The notes under the pieces: generated by a model
Told to the model about the DNA's origin: nothing
Database searches by the model: none
Seen by the model: only the letters and a program-made list of their open reading frames with translations
Source: JANYCD01 sp043738385
GTDB taxonomy: Bacteria > Pseudomonadota > Gammaproteobacteria > Burkholderiales > Rhodocyclaceae
Assembly (NCBI GenBank): GCA_043738385.1
Contig: JAYUGL010000217.1
Span: 1 to 28,877, forward strand
Reading direction: 5' to 3'
DNA length: 28,877 nucleotides
Shown here: in pieces, positions 1 through 6,866 of the stretch
How positions within the stretch are numbered: position 1 is the stretch's first letter
How the letters are laid out: the number at the start of each line of letters is the position of its first letter
Program-made: the position numbers and the translations under genes

Positions 1-375
1 CTTGACCTGTTTCAGGAAATGCGCCACGCCGGCCTGTTGGGCAAGCTTTTGAGCGGCGATGCCGCCGCCCTGGACGCCCATACCCTGCTAAGCATGGCGA
101 CCCTGGAAGGCGCAGCGGGCCTGGGCCTGGACGGCAAGATCGGCTCTTTGGTGCCCGGCAAGGAGGCGGATCTGTGCGCGATACGAATCGATGACTGGAT
201 GCACCAACCCTGCTTTGATCCGGCTTCGCATCTGGTCTACGTCGCCGGCCGGGAAAATGTCAGCCATGTCTGGGTGGCCGGAAAGCCTGTTGTAAGCGAG
301 GGACAGTTACATGACATTGATATTACAAAGTTGATCGAAATCGCTTCGGTATGGCAAAATACGGTCAGATCGTGA
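1..375 (+). CDS. C-terminal part of a TRZ/ATZ-type amidohydrolase (MTA/SAH deaminase-like), cut by the window edge
   Basis: The reading frame is open from base 1, so the N-terminal part with the metal-binding histidines lies outside the window. The visible 124 residues contain the typical C-terminal end of the amidohydrolase fold: a short helix followed by LLSMATLEGA, then GSLVPGKEADLCAI, the turn and strand that begin the small beta-sandwich of cytosine-deaminase-like hydrolases. In betaproteobacteria a member of this family (5-methylthioadenosine / S-adenosylhomocysteine deaminase or a guanine-deaminase relative) often lies before ubiG and gph, as here, so mtaD is the most likely identity. 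Substrate cannot be fixed from the C-terminus. The family call is firm; the exact reaction is inferred. Confidence 0.8.
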   Translation, partial: LDLFQEMRHAGLLGKLLSGDAAALDAHTLLSMATLEGAAGLGLDGKIGSLVPGKEADLCAIRIDDWMHQPCFDPASHLVYVAGRENVSHVWVAGKPVVSEGQLHDIDITKLIEIASVWQNTVRS

Positions 376-451
376 TGCGTTGGCCTGCCATTTCTGCATG
401 GGCCTGCCATCCAAAGGGTTTCCCAATATTCGAGTTACGAAAGGCAACATC

Positions 452-1207
452 ATGAAATCTCAGTTCATCCGTACGTCCCTTGTGCTTGGCACACTGCTGG
501 GTTCCACGCTTCCGGCGCTGGCCCAGATTTCTCCCGTCGAAGACATTGTGCTCGATGTCAAAAGCGCCCAACCTTTACCCTATGTCATCGATGCTCGTGG
601 CGTACTCGCCCGCAGCGGCACCGGGCTGTGCTGGCGCACCGGGTACTGGACCAAGGAACTGGCCGCCAACACCCCTGTTGTCGGTGGAAAGTTTCCCGCC
701 GGCTGCTATTGCGACAAGGATTTGTTGATGGCGGATGCGGCGCTTAAGGAAAAGTGCGAGCCGCCGCCCTCCGCCGTAACACCTCCGCCGCCACCCATAG
801 CGCCTATGGTCAAGCCCGTCACCGACAAAATCACGTTGGCCGCCGATGCCCTGTTCGATTTCAACAAAGCCACGCTGCGTGCCGAAGGCAAGGCGAAACT
901 TGACGAAGTGGCGTCCAAGCTTGTCGACTTCAAGCTTGAAGCCATCATCGCCACCGGCCATGCCGACCGTTTCGGTTCCGATGCCTACAACCAAAAGCTG
1001 TCCGAGAAACGCGCCAACGCGGTCAAGAGCTATCTGGTCGGCAAGGGTATCGATGCCAACCGTATCTCCGCCGAAGGCAAGGGCGAGCAGCAGCCCAAGA
1101 CCAAGCCGGACGAATGCCCGGGCAAGAAGAGCAAGAAAGTCGTCGCCTGCCTGCAGCCTGACCGCCGTGTTGACATCGAAATCATTGGCACCAAGGCCCC
1201 CAAGTAA
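452..1207 (+). CDS. OmpA-family peptidoglycan-associated envelope protein
   Basis: The protein has 251 residues from the ATG at 452. This start follows a GAAAGG ribosome-binding site and gives a clean signal peptide, MKSQFIRTSLVLGTLLGSTLPALA; an ATG at 380 would bury it. A Cys-rich stretch and a proline-rich linker (PPPSAVTPPPPP, about residue 105-117) come before an OmpA C-terminal domain (about 125-245). That domain contains LFDFNKATLRAEGKAKLD, GHADRFGSD and the LSEKRANAVKSYLVGKGI helix that binds diaminopimelate in peptidoglycan. There is no transmembrane beta-barrel, so it is probably a soluble periplasmic or outer-membrane-associated protein that links the envelope to the wall. A strong terminator follows directly, so it is the last gene of its transcript. 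Confidence 0.9.
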   Translation: MKSQFIRTSLVLGTLLGSTLPALAQISPVEDIVLDVKSAQPLPYVIDARGVLARSGTGLCWRTGYWTKELAANTPVVGGKFPAGCYCDKDLLMADAALKEKCEPPPSAVTPPPPPIAPMVKPVTDKITLAADALFDFNKATLRAEGKAKLDEVASKLVDFKLEAIIATGHADRFGSDAYNQKLSEKRANAVKSYLVGKGIDANRISAEGKGEQQPKTKPDECPGKKSKKVVACLQPDRRVDIEIIGTKAPK

Positions 1208-1224
1208 ATCTGGTCCTGCCGATG

Positions 1225-1256
1225 CAAAAAAGGCCCTGCGGTGCAGGGCCTTTTTT
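1225..1256 (+). terminator. Rho-independent terminator after the OmpA-like gene
   Basis: A perfect 9-bp stem, AGGCCCTGC and GCAGGGCCT, with a GGT loop is preceded by an A-run and followed by TTTTTT. The A-run and T-run extend the stem, so it could act in both directions, but only the plus strand has a gene ending here. Confidence 0.95.
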
Positions 1257-1274
1257 ATTGGTTAAACTGCGTCC

Positions 1275-1985
1275 ATGGTCACCACCGCGCCAAACAATTC
1301 CGATCCGCAGGAACTTGCCAAATTCAATGAGCTCGCCCACCGCTGGTGGGATCCAACTTCCGAGTTCAAGGCGCTGCACGACATCAACCCGTTGCGACTC
1401 AACTGGATCGACCAAGCCATCGTATTGAAGGGCAAGCGCGTGCTCGACGTCGGCTGCGGTGGCGGGCTGTTGTCCGAAGGTATGGCCGAACGTGGCGCCA
1501 ACGTCACCGGCATTGATCTTGGCGACAAAGCGCTCGCAGTGGCGCGCTTGCATCTGCTCGAAAGCGGTCGCCAGGTCGACTACCGCAAGATCGCTGTCGA
1601 AGAACTGGCCAGGGAACAGCCCGCGACTTTCGACGTGGTGACCTGCATGGAAATGCTGGAGCACGTACCCAACCCGGCCAGCATCGTCAAAGCCTGCGCC
1701 GCGCTGGTCAAGCCCGGTGGCACCGTATTTTTTTCCACCATCAGTCGCAACCTCAAGGCCTACCTTTATGCCGTGATCGGCGCCGAATATGTGCTGAACC
1801 TGCTGCCGCGCGGCACCCACGACTACACCAAACTCATCCGCCCCGCCGAACTCGCGCACTTTTGCCGCGACGGCGGGCTACAGGTCGGTGAAATCATCGG
1901 CATGGGGTACAACCCCCTCACCAAAATCTACGCGCTGAACAACGACCCCCGCGTCAATTACCTGATGCGCACCGTCAAGCAGTGA
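1275..1985 (+). CDS. ubiG: Ubiquinone biosynthesis O-methyltransferase UbiG
   Basis: The product has 236 residues, the usual length for UbiG, which does both O-methylations of ubiquinone synthesis using S-adenosylmethionine at the membrane surface. The class I methyltransferase motif VLDVGCGGGLLSEGMA is at residues 56-71, motif II lies in GIDLGDKAL, and FDVVTCMEMLEHVPNP follows. The N-terminal FNELAHRWWDPTSEFKALHDINPLR is the UbiG signature that separates it from other methyltransferases. Transcription restarts here, about 18 bases after the preceding terminator. It overlaps gph by 4 bases (GTGA), so the two are translationally coupled; this pairing is common in proteobacteria. Confidence 0.97.
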   Translation: MVTTAPNNSDPQELAKFNELAHRWWDPTSEFKALHDINPLRLNWIDQAIVLKGKRVLDVGCGGGLLSEGMAERGANVTGIDLGDKALAVARLHLLESGRQVDYRKIAVEELAREQPATFDVVTCMEMLEHVPNPASIVKACAALVKPGGTVFFSTISRNLKAYLYAVIGAEYVLNLLPRGTHDYTKLIRPAELAHFCRDGGLQVGEIIGMGYNPLTKIYALNNDPRVNYLMRTVKQ

Positions 1986-2638
1986 TTGACGTACTGTTCG
2001 ATCTCGACGGCACGTTGGCCGATACCGCACCGGATCTGGGCGGCGCCCTTAACCGCCTGCTGCAAGAAGAAGGCCGCGCGCCGCTACCCATGCCGCTGTT
2101 GCGCCCGCATGTCTCGAACGGTTCGCGCGGGTTGATCGGCGCCGGCTTCGGCCTCACCCCGCAAGACGCCGATTATCCGCGTCTGCAACAGCGCTTCCTT
2201 GCACTCTACGAACAGTACATCTGCGTCGGCAGCCGGTTGTTCGAGGGCATGGCTGAACTGCTGCACGACATCGAGAACGCGAAGCTGCGCTGGGGCATTG
2301 TCACCAACAAGCCTGAGAAATACACCCGCAAGGTCGTTGCCGGCCTCGGCCTCGAACACCGCGCCGCTTGTGTCGTCAGCGGCGATTCAACGCCCAACCC
2401 CAAACCGCATCCCGAGCCCATGTTGCTCGCGTGTCGACTGACCGGTGTCAACCCGCAACACACGCTCTACGTTGGCGACGACCTGCGCGACGTCCAGGCC
2501 GGCCACGCCGCCGGCATCCGCACCATCGTTGCCGCCTGGGGTTATCTCGGCGACGGCCTGCCCGTCGAACAATGGAATGCGGATAGCATCGCCGCCCACC
2601 CGGCCGACGTGCTGGGGCTGATCAAAGCTGCGTGTTAG
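1982..2638 (+). CDS. gph: Phosphoglycolate phosphatase (HAD family)
   Basis: The product has 218 residues from a GTG start that overlaps the ubiG stop (GTGA). HAD motif I is DLDGTLADT with the nucleophile Asp7 and acid Asp9, motif II is IVTNKP, the motif III lysine is in PNPKPHPEP, and motif IV is YVGDDLRDV. The cap (about residues 15-80) is of the small alpha-helical type of Gph and pyrophosphatase-like members. It removes 2-phosphoglycolate made by RubisCO oxygenation or by repair of oxidised DNA ends. Being downstream of ubiG in one operon supports gph rather than another HAD phosphatase. No terminator is seen in the short gap to ssrA. Confidence 0.93.
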   Translation: MIDVLFDLDGTLADTAPDLGGALNRLLQEEGRAPLPMPLLRPHVSNGSRGLIGAGFGLTPQDADYPRLQQRFLALYEQYICVGSRLFEGMAELLHDIENAKLRWGIVTNKPEKYTRKVVAGLGLEHRAACVVSGDSTPNPKPHPEPMLLACRLTGVNPQHTLYVGDDLRDVQAGHAAGIRTIVAAWGYLGDGLPVEQWNADSIAAHPADVLGLIKAAC

Positions 2639-2703
2639 AATCCATCAACGCTTGAACTTTACGAAACTTTAAGGTTGGGGCGCCGTCTTAAGCAGTACCA
2701 CAT

Positions 2704-3064
2704 GGGGGCGACTTGGCTTCGACGTGGGTTACAAAGCAGCGCAGTGCATACCGAGGGCCAGTGACCTCGTAAATCCATCTGGAAAACCACAAACGCCAAC
2801 GACGAGCGTTTCGCTCTAGCCGCTTAATACCGGCTGGCTCTGCACCGGACTGCTCACGGGCCGGGTTGCGCAAGCGACAGCAGAGTCATTCACGTGAGAT
2901 AAGGGTCCGCCTCGCCGTGCGGTGGATCACGAAAATTCAGCGGATCGCTTGTCGCCAGCTTGCCCGGCGGCGTACGACAGGCTAAATCAAATGACGAGGC
3001 TAAGTATGTAGAACTGTCTGTAGAGGACTTGCGGACGCGGGTTCAATTCCCGCCGCCTCCACCA
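2704..3064 (+). ncRNA. ssrA: tmRNA (transfer-messenger RNA)
   Basis: The 5' end GGGGGCGACTTGGCTTCGAC and the 3' end, a T-arm GCGGG-TTCAATT-CCCGC followed by CGCCTCC and ACCA, are the classic one-piece tmRNA ends. The acceptor arms GGGGGCG and CGCCTCC pair fully, with one G-U. The CCA is encoded. The internal tag frame at 2795-2827 reads ANDERFALAA and a stop. tmRNA with SmpB frees stalled ribosomes and marks the partial protein for proteases including Lon and ClpXP; lon lies 15 kb away in this window. An integrase gene begins about 160 bases downstream, as expected for a common integration target. Confidence 0.97.
2795..2827 (+). other. tmRNA proteolysis-tag reading frame
   Basis: The resume codon GCC starts a frame that reads A-N-D-E-R-F-A-L-A-A followed by TAA. 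The ALAA C-terminus is the degradation signal recognised by ClpXP. The sequence matches the betaproteobacterial tag form. Confidence 0.95.
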
Positions 3065-3085
3065 TTAATACTCCCAGCAACATTC

Positions 3086-3114
3086 AACGCCGTCCGAAAG
3101 ACGGCGTTTTTCTT
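3086..3114 (+). terminator. Terminator of ssrA
   Basis: A perfect stem AACGCCGTC / GACGGCGTT with a CGAAA loop (3086-3108) runs into TTTTTCTTT. It lies 21 bases after the encoded CCA. Confidence 0.93.
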
Positions 3115-3175
3115 TGATATTCAGCGTCATAACTGTCCTGTAACGACTTGCAATATCCCGCACCATCTGGCTATC

Positions 3176-3199
3176 ATGGGGGTATCAATGGTGGTATTA
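3176..3199 (+). repeat. Tandem 12-bp repeat upstream of the integrase, possible arm-type integrase sites
   Basis: ATGGGGGTATCA (3176-3187) is followed at once by ATGGTGGTATTA (3188-3199), ten of twelve bases alike. A third copy of the core, TGGGGGTATC, lies at 3231-3240, inside the first codons of the integrase. GGGGGTA-type repeats between the attachment site and the start are common for integrases with an N-terminal DUF4102 arm-binding domain. The role as binding sites is inferred. Confidence 0.5.
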
Positions 3200-3225
3200 A
3201 GCCAAATCGAATCGGGAGAAAACTC

Positions 3226-4488
3226 ATGGCTGGGGGTATCGGCGGAAAGCTCACAGATAAAGCCATCAAGGCATTCGTGGCTAAAGCGGAGCGCGGCAAG
3301 AAGCTGGCGGACGGTGGCGGGCTACACCTGTTCATTACCCCGGCGGGTGGCGCCACCTGGCGCGTGAAATACCGCATTGAGGGCAAAGAGAAAATCTACT
3401 CGGTTGGCCCTTATCCACTTGTCACCCTGGCAGCGGCCCGCGTTGAATTGAACGAAGTCAAAGCTCGGCTACTGGAAAACAAAGACCCAGTGAGCGAGCG
3501 GCGTGTAAACCGGGCAACGTCGGCGGCCGATTCGGATAACACCTTCAAGGCAGTCGCCCAGATATGGCTGGCGATGAAACAAAGAGAATGGAGCGCCGGG
3601 CATTTCACCAAATCGGCGCGTGCCTTCGAGCGCGACATTTACCCCGCACTCGGCAATTTGCCCATTGCCAGCATTACTCCGGCCATCGTCGCCAAGGCCA
3701 TCGAAGACATCCACAAGCGCGACGTGCTGGAGACCGCCACGCGCATCCTCCAGCATCTGAATGGCGTATTCCGCTCTGCCCAGGCCAAGGGTCTTTGCCG
3801 CGACAACCCGGCAGGCCCGGCGCGCGAAGTCCTACCGCGCAAGAAGGACAATGGTCGCATGCCCGCACTGCTTGAGCTAACCGCCCTGGGCGACGTGCTG
3901 CGCCGGGCGGACATGGCCCGCTTATCGCATTCCGTACGCATGGCGCATCGCCTCTGCGCCTTTACCGCGATGCGCATTGGCAATGTCGTAAACGCCGAAT
4001 GGCGCGAGTTCCACCTTGACGATGAGCAACCGGTCTGGATCATACCGCGCGCAAAAATGAAAGTTGCTACCCGCGACATTGATCACCGTGTCCCCCTGTG
4101 CCCGAACATTGCCGCCGAGTTGCGTCAATGGAAGGAAGTATTCGGCAGCAAAGGCTACGTGTTCCCTTCTCCGGCCGGCGGCAAATTCATCGGCCGGGAA
4201 TCCATCGAAAAGGTGTACCGCGTGACCCTCGGGCTGGAAGGCAAACATTCGCCTCACGGCTGGCGTAGCGCGTTTTCCACCCTGGCCCGCGACAACGGCT
4301 TCGCCCGCGACGTTGTGGAACTGGCCCTCGATCACGCCCACGACAACGAAGTCGCTCGGGCCTATGACCGGGGCGAGCGATTCACGCAGCGGGTGCAGTT
4401 GTTTAAGTGGTGGGGAGAACAGCTAGCCGCTGCACAGCGCGGAGCAAGAATCATCCCCCTGCTAGGGAACGAGGGAATGGCGGCTTAG
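3226..4488 (+). CDS. P4-type tyrosine integrase (DUF4102 + phage integrase domain)
   Basis: The ATG at 3226 is chosen because GGGAGAA lies 5 bases upstream; an ATG at 3148 has no such site and adds low-complexity residues. The 420-residue product has an N-terminal DUF4102 arm-DNA-binding domain (about 8-90: LTDKAIKAF, KKLADGGGLHLFITP, VKYRIEGKEKIYSVGPYP), a SAM-like core-binding domain (about 105-190) and a catalytic domain (about 215-400). The catalytic set is visible: Arg250 in FTAMRIGN, Lys277 or Lys279 in RAKMKV, His344 and Arg347 in HGWR, His370 and Tyr380 in ARAYDR. It appears full-length and intact. It lies just after ssrA in the same orientation, the usual place for such an enzyme, but no cargo genes follow. 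Confidence 0.95.
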   Translation: MAGGIGGKLTDKAIKAFVAKAERGKKLADGGGLHLFITPAGGATWRVKYRIEGKEKIYSVGPYPLVTLAAARVELNEVKARLLENKDPVSERRVNRATSAADSDNTFKAVAQIWLAMKQREWSAGHFTKSARAFERDIYPALGNLPIASITPAIVAKAIEDIHKRDVLETATRILQHLNGVFRSAQAKGLCRDNPAGPAREVLPRKKDNGRMPALLELTALGDVLRRADMARLSHSVRMAHRLCAFTAMRIGNVVNAEWREFHLDDEQPVWIIPRAKMKVATRDIDHRVPLCPNIAAELRQWKEVFGSKGYVFPSPAGGKFIGRESIEKVYRVTLGLEGKHSPHGWRSAFSTLARDNGFARDVVELALDHAHDNEVARAYDRGERFTQRVQLFKWWGEQLAAAQRGARIIPLLGNEGMAA

Positions 4489-4572
4489 ATCGCTCTATTT
4501 CCATTCGCGACCCGGAACCGCATGATCGCCGAAATACCGCATGGCTGCTCGTTTTAAGTTTTATTGAATTGC

Positions 4573-4599
4573 AAGATACCCACAAATATACCCACAGCA
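4573..4599 (-). repeat. Paired TGTGGGTAT motifs downstream of the integrase, possible second arm-site cluster
   Basis: On the minus strand TGTGGGTAT occurs twice (plus-strand ATACCCACA at 4577-4585 and 4589-4597), set in a direct repeat of GCAAGATA (4571-4578 and 4597-4604). The motif resembles the GGGGGTATC repeat on the 5' side of the integrase but in the opposite orientation. Function is inferred. Confidence 0.35.
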
Positions 4600-4604
4600 A
4601 GATA

Positions 4605-5040
4605 ATGCTATTCCCCTGTATGGGTCGCAGCAACGTTCTTCATCCATCTGATTAGAACTGGATAAGCGTCCGTGCTTCGGCCGAAGCCGTCGGTGGCGTA
4701 GCAGATCGAAAACGTCCGCTTTGGATTAATCACCAGTCGTTGACAGAAGTCCTCCCGCGAACGGCCGCTTACACATCAAGTGACCGGCTCAACTCGACCC
4801 TAAGCCGACAATCACGTTTCCCGAAAGCAGACATGTTTCAGCACCCATTAGAAATTATTTTGATCATTATTCGCAGTTGAGATCGCATTACCAATCAAGC
4901 GGCAACCATACGCGATTACCGCTCGTGATGTTTGGCACAGTGGTAACAGAAGTGGGTGATTGCTAACCGCCTCCAGCAGCCGCCAACCCCAACCCCATCC
5001 AGAACCGTTTGGCACTTCCTGTTCTCATGCATTAAACTTA
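4605..5040. other. Gene-poor intergenic stretch
   Basis: No convincing reading frame is seen on either strand. The stretch holds a perfect 14-bp palindrome GCTTCGGCCGAAGC (4674-4687) and is more AT-rich near 4845-4900. On the minus strand, 4926-4970 could encode a short HFCYHCAKHHE peptide without a start or a family match; it may be a gene scrap. The region may be the decayed body of the element that brought the integrase. Confidence 0.5.
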
Positions 5041-5043
5041 AAT

Positions 5044-5068
5044 CCACTTACATCAAGTGGGCTAGAAT
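5044..5068 (+). promoter_or_regulatory. Inverted repeat and likely -10 box upstream of the BON gene
   Basis: CCACTT-acatc-AAGTGG (5044-5060) is a perfect 6-bp inverted repeat directly before TAGAAT (5063-5068), a good -10 hexamer about 43 bases before the start codon. The repeat covers the spacer, where a repressor or activator could act. No clear -35 box is visible. Function is inferred. Confidence 0.4.
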
Positions 5069-5110
5069 ATCGGTCACGTCATGCTTACAACCATAATGAA
5101 GGGAGTCATC

Positions 5111-5470
5111 ATGTGTGCGCGTAAATGGAAATTGCAAGGCGTCGCAATCGCATCGCTCGTCGCCGCATTCGCGGCGGTTCCGTCGTCTTACGCGGAGGTT
5201 CCGGTCAAAGACGGCGCGCAATCCGCCGCGATGCAGGCGGAAAAAAACACGCCGATGTCCATGGACAACAATGTAGTCGCTGGCAAGGCTTCTTTGGCCC
5301 TGGAGGCAAACGGTTTCCACGACATATCCGTCACTGCGAAAAATGGCGTGGTGGCGTTGCATGGCTCCGTCAAGAACGCCGCCGCGCGGGACAGGGCGAT
5401 CAAGTTGGTGGAAAACGTGAACGGCGTCACTGAAGTGGTGACGACAAAACTCAAGGTGGGGCAAAACTGA
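5111..5470 (+). CDS. Periplasmic BON-domain protein
   Basis: The ATG at 5111 is preceded by AAGGGAG at the right distance; earlier ATGs at 5081 and 5096 lack one. The product has 119 residues: a signal peptide (1-28, ending SSYA), a short polar linker, then one BON domain (about 48-117: NNVVAGKASLALEANGF, ISVTAKNGVVALHGSVKN, VENVNGVTEVVTTKLKV). BON proteins of this OsmY-like type are periplasmic, bind phospholipid surfaces and are often stress-induced. The stop codon TGA at 5468-5470 is formed by the first three bases of the adjoining IS element, so the native C-terminus may have been slightly longer. The domain itself looks complete. Confidence 0.85.
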   Translation: MCARKWKLQGVAIASLVAAFAAVPSSYAEVPVKDGAQSAAMQAEKNTPMSMDNNVVAGKASLALEANGFHDISVTAKNGVVALHGSVKNAAARDRAIKLVENVNGVTEVVTTKLKVGQN

Positions 5471-5496
5471 GGTTCCCTCTGTTTTTCGTCTGCCAA
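5468..5496. repeat. IS3 terminal inverted repeat, orfB side
   Basis: Starts TGAGGTTCCCTCTG and ends CGTCTGCCAA. It pairs with 6834-6862 at 24 of 29 positions. Its first three bases supply the stop codon of the BON gene. Confidence 0.9.
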
Positions 5497-5605
5497 CCTA
5501 TCGGCATTATGCCGCCAATTCTTTCTCATGCTGAGTGCTGAACCACGTTTCCAGGAATTGTTTTGGCGAGGCGAAGCCGAGCGTGGAGTGCATTCGTTTC
5601 CGGTT

Positions 5606-5656
5606 GTCCCCCAAGGGGACTTCCTGTCGACGGAGACACCCGGACGGGTGCGGGGC
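5606..5656 (-). repeat. 51-bp in-frame palindromic insertion (copy C) in IS3 orfB
   Basis: It splits EPFY and NRKRMHSTLG, which are contiguous in IS3 OrfB proteins. It contains two perfect hairpins: GTCCCC-caa-GGGGAC (5606-5620) and CACCCG-ga-CGGGTG (5637-5650). On the coding strand the second half reads AGGAAGTCCCC then TTGGGGGAC, matching copies A and B. Its length, 17 codons, keeps the frame. Confidence 0.7.
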
Positions 5657-6437
5657 GTAGAACGGTTCGATGTAATCGAACAAATCCGTTTCTGCTTCTT
5701 CTCGCGTCCGGTAGCGGGTGCCATGCACCCGCTCATTCTTCAAGCTGTTGAAGAAACTCTCGGTCGGTGCATTGTCCCAGCAGTTTCCCTTGCGACTCAT
5801 CGAGCAGACCATGGCGTAATCTCTCAGCCGCGCCTGAAAGGCGTGGCTCGCATACTGGCTCCCTCGGTCCGAGTGATGCATCAGCCCCGGCCCCGGCTTT
5901 CTCCTAAACCACGCCATGGTCAGCGCATCCATCAGGATATCCGTCGTCATTCTCGGCTTGATCGACCAGCCGACGACTTCTCTGTTGAACAAATCCATGA
6001 CGACGGCCAGGTACAGCCAGCCTTCGTCCGTCCAGATATAGGTCATGTCCGCAGTCCAGACTTGATTCGGTGCCGCGGGCGTAAAGTTTCTATCCAGCAG
6101 GTTCGGCGCCACCGGCAAGGTTGTGCTTCGAGTCCGTCGTCGCCTTGTAGCGTCGCTTGTGGCGAGCCTTGATGCCGTTCTCCCGCATCAGGCGTTCCAC
6201 GCGGGGTTTGCTGGTCGGGAATCCATGCTCTCTCAGCTCACGCGTGATTCGCGGCGATCCGTAGGCATGCTTCAGTTCCTTGTCGATGGCGCGGATCAGC
6301 GCCAGCATCTGGATATCGGTCAGTCGCCTGCGTGTCCGGCTGCTCCCGCGTTTCCAGGCCCGGTAGCCACTGATGCTGACTGTCAGCACACCGCACGTCA
6401 ACGGCAGGGGATAGCGCTTGCGTTGCGTGTCGATCCA

Positions 6438-6464
6438 GGCGTCCCACGGGGATTTCCGTTGGTC
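6438..6464 (-). repeat. About 27-bp in-frame palindromic insertion (copy B) at the start of IS3 orfB
   Basis: It adds DQRKSPWDA between the initial KY and WIDTQRKRYPLPL; in relatives KY is followed almost at once by IDTQRKRYPL. The coding strand reads CGGAAATCCCC then GTGGGACGCC, with a 4-bp stem TCCC/GGGA. The exact length, 24 or 27 bases, depends on the native residue at the junction. Confidence 0.6.
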
Positions 6465-6469
6465 ATATT

Positions 6470-6808
6470 TCACAGAACATCTTTCGCGAAGTATGCCCCG
6501 GAGGAAATCCCCCTGGGGGACGCCGTCGCTTTTTTTAGGATGTCATTCTCCATCCTGAGCCGGGCGTTCTCGGCCCGCATCCGCGACAGTTCCCTCTGCT
6601 CGGGTGTCACGACCCTCAATCCCGCCCCGGTTAGCTTGCCTGCATCGAATGCCTTGACCCAGTTGCGCAGCGTTTGGTCGCCTAGCCCCAGTTCCCTGGC
6701 AACTACACCATTGCTTTGCCCAGCCTTGACTCGCTTTACCGCCAGTGCCTTGAACTCCGCCCTGTATTCCTGCTTCGGTAACTTCTTCATCTCGTCTTTC
6801 CCTTCCAA
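6470..6808 (-). CDS. IS3 transposase OrfA (HTH), with palindromic insertion
   Basis: The 112-residue protein has an IS3/IS911-type helix-turn-helix (KQEYRAEFKALAVKRVKAGQSNGVVARELGLGDQTLRNWVKAF as separate helices, about residues 12-55). A leucine-zipper coiled coil follows (EQRELSRMRAENARLRMENDILKKA, about 70-93), which joins OrfA to the OrfAB transposase. Relatives then read KKATAYFAKD; here nine residues, SPRGISSGA, interrupt this. The frame stays open and ends at TGA overlapping the orfB GTG. A start at Met7 (6790) is possible. The hairpin GGGGT-tat-ACCCC (6816-6828) lies just upstream. Confidence 0.88.
   Translation of the reverse strand: MEGKDEMKKLPKQEYRAEFKALAVKRVKAGQSNGVVARELGLGDQTLRNWVKAFDAGKLTGAGLRVVTPEQRELSRMRAENARLRMENDILKKATASPRGISSGAYFAKDVL
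6494..6524 (+). repeat. 27-bp in-frame palindromic insertion (copy A) in IS3 orfA
   Basis: On the plus strand GGAAATCCCC (6503-6512) is followed by CTGGGGGACGCC. The stem TCCCCC/GGGGGA with a single-base loop (6508-6520) is perfect. The core is in the opposite orientation to copies B and C relative to the transposase genes. It adds nine codons between KKATA and YFAKDVL without breaking the frame. Confidence 0.7.
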
Positions 6809-6833
6809 GTTATGCGGGGTTATACCCCACCTC

Positions 6834-6862
6834 TTGGCAGACGAAATTCCGGGGGAAGCTCA
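6834..6862. repeat. IS3 terminal inverted repeat, orfA side
   Basis: Reads TTGGCAGACGAAATT to GGGGGAAGCTCA; the reverse complement begins TGAGCTTCCCCC. It matches 5468-5496 at 24 of 29 positions. Its GGGGGA may act as the ribosome-binding site for the next gene. Confidence 0.9.
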
Positions 6863-6866
6863 GTCT

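Larger units (their letters stand above)
5507..6473 (-). pseudogene. IS3 transposase OrfB (DDE integrase), frameshifted
   Basis: The frame starts at GTG 6473, overlapping the orfA stop by 4 bases. It encodes the HTH_21 segment (YGSPRITRELREHG, RVERLMRENGIKARH) and reaches KATTDSKHNL. One extra base near 6117-6121 (CTTGCCG where CTGCCG is expected) then shifts the frame. The rest continues in another frame as PVAPNLLDRNFTP to the end. The catalytic DDE residues are all present there: Asp in WTADMTYIW, Asp in HHSDRGSQY, Glu in DNAPTESFFNSLKNE. It also carries two in-frame insertions, one after KY at the N-terminus and one of 17 residues between EPFY and NRKRMHSTLG. A sequencing or assembly slip cannot be excluded. 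Confidence 0.88.
5468..6862 (-). mobile_element. IS3-family insertion sequence, 1395 bp, transcribed on the minus strand
   Basis: Imperfect terminal inverted repeats (24 of 29 bases match) begin TGAG and both contain TTTCGTCTGCCAA. They enclose an orfA-orfB pair typical of IS3. The flanks AAC (before 5468) and GTC (after 6862) do not match, so no target duplication is visible; this suggests recombination between copies or loss of one end. orfB is frameshifted, and both ORFs carry short palindromic insertions, so this copy is probably unable to move by itself. Confidence 0.93.

Noticed and set aside
4968..4980. CCGCCTCCA match to the 3' end of ssrA, as a possible attR
   Set aside because: Only 9 bases match, in a GC-rich window where this is easily due to chance, and the T-arm part of ssrA is absent.
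5008..5026. TTTGGCACTTCCTG as a sigma-54 promoter for the BON gene
   Set aside because: The GG at -24 is there, but the GC expected 12 bases later is missing.
6123..6866. Long N-terminal extension of the lytic transglycosylase through the IS element
   Set aside because: It is the antisense shadow of the IS3 genes and would bury the signal peptide.
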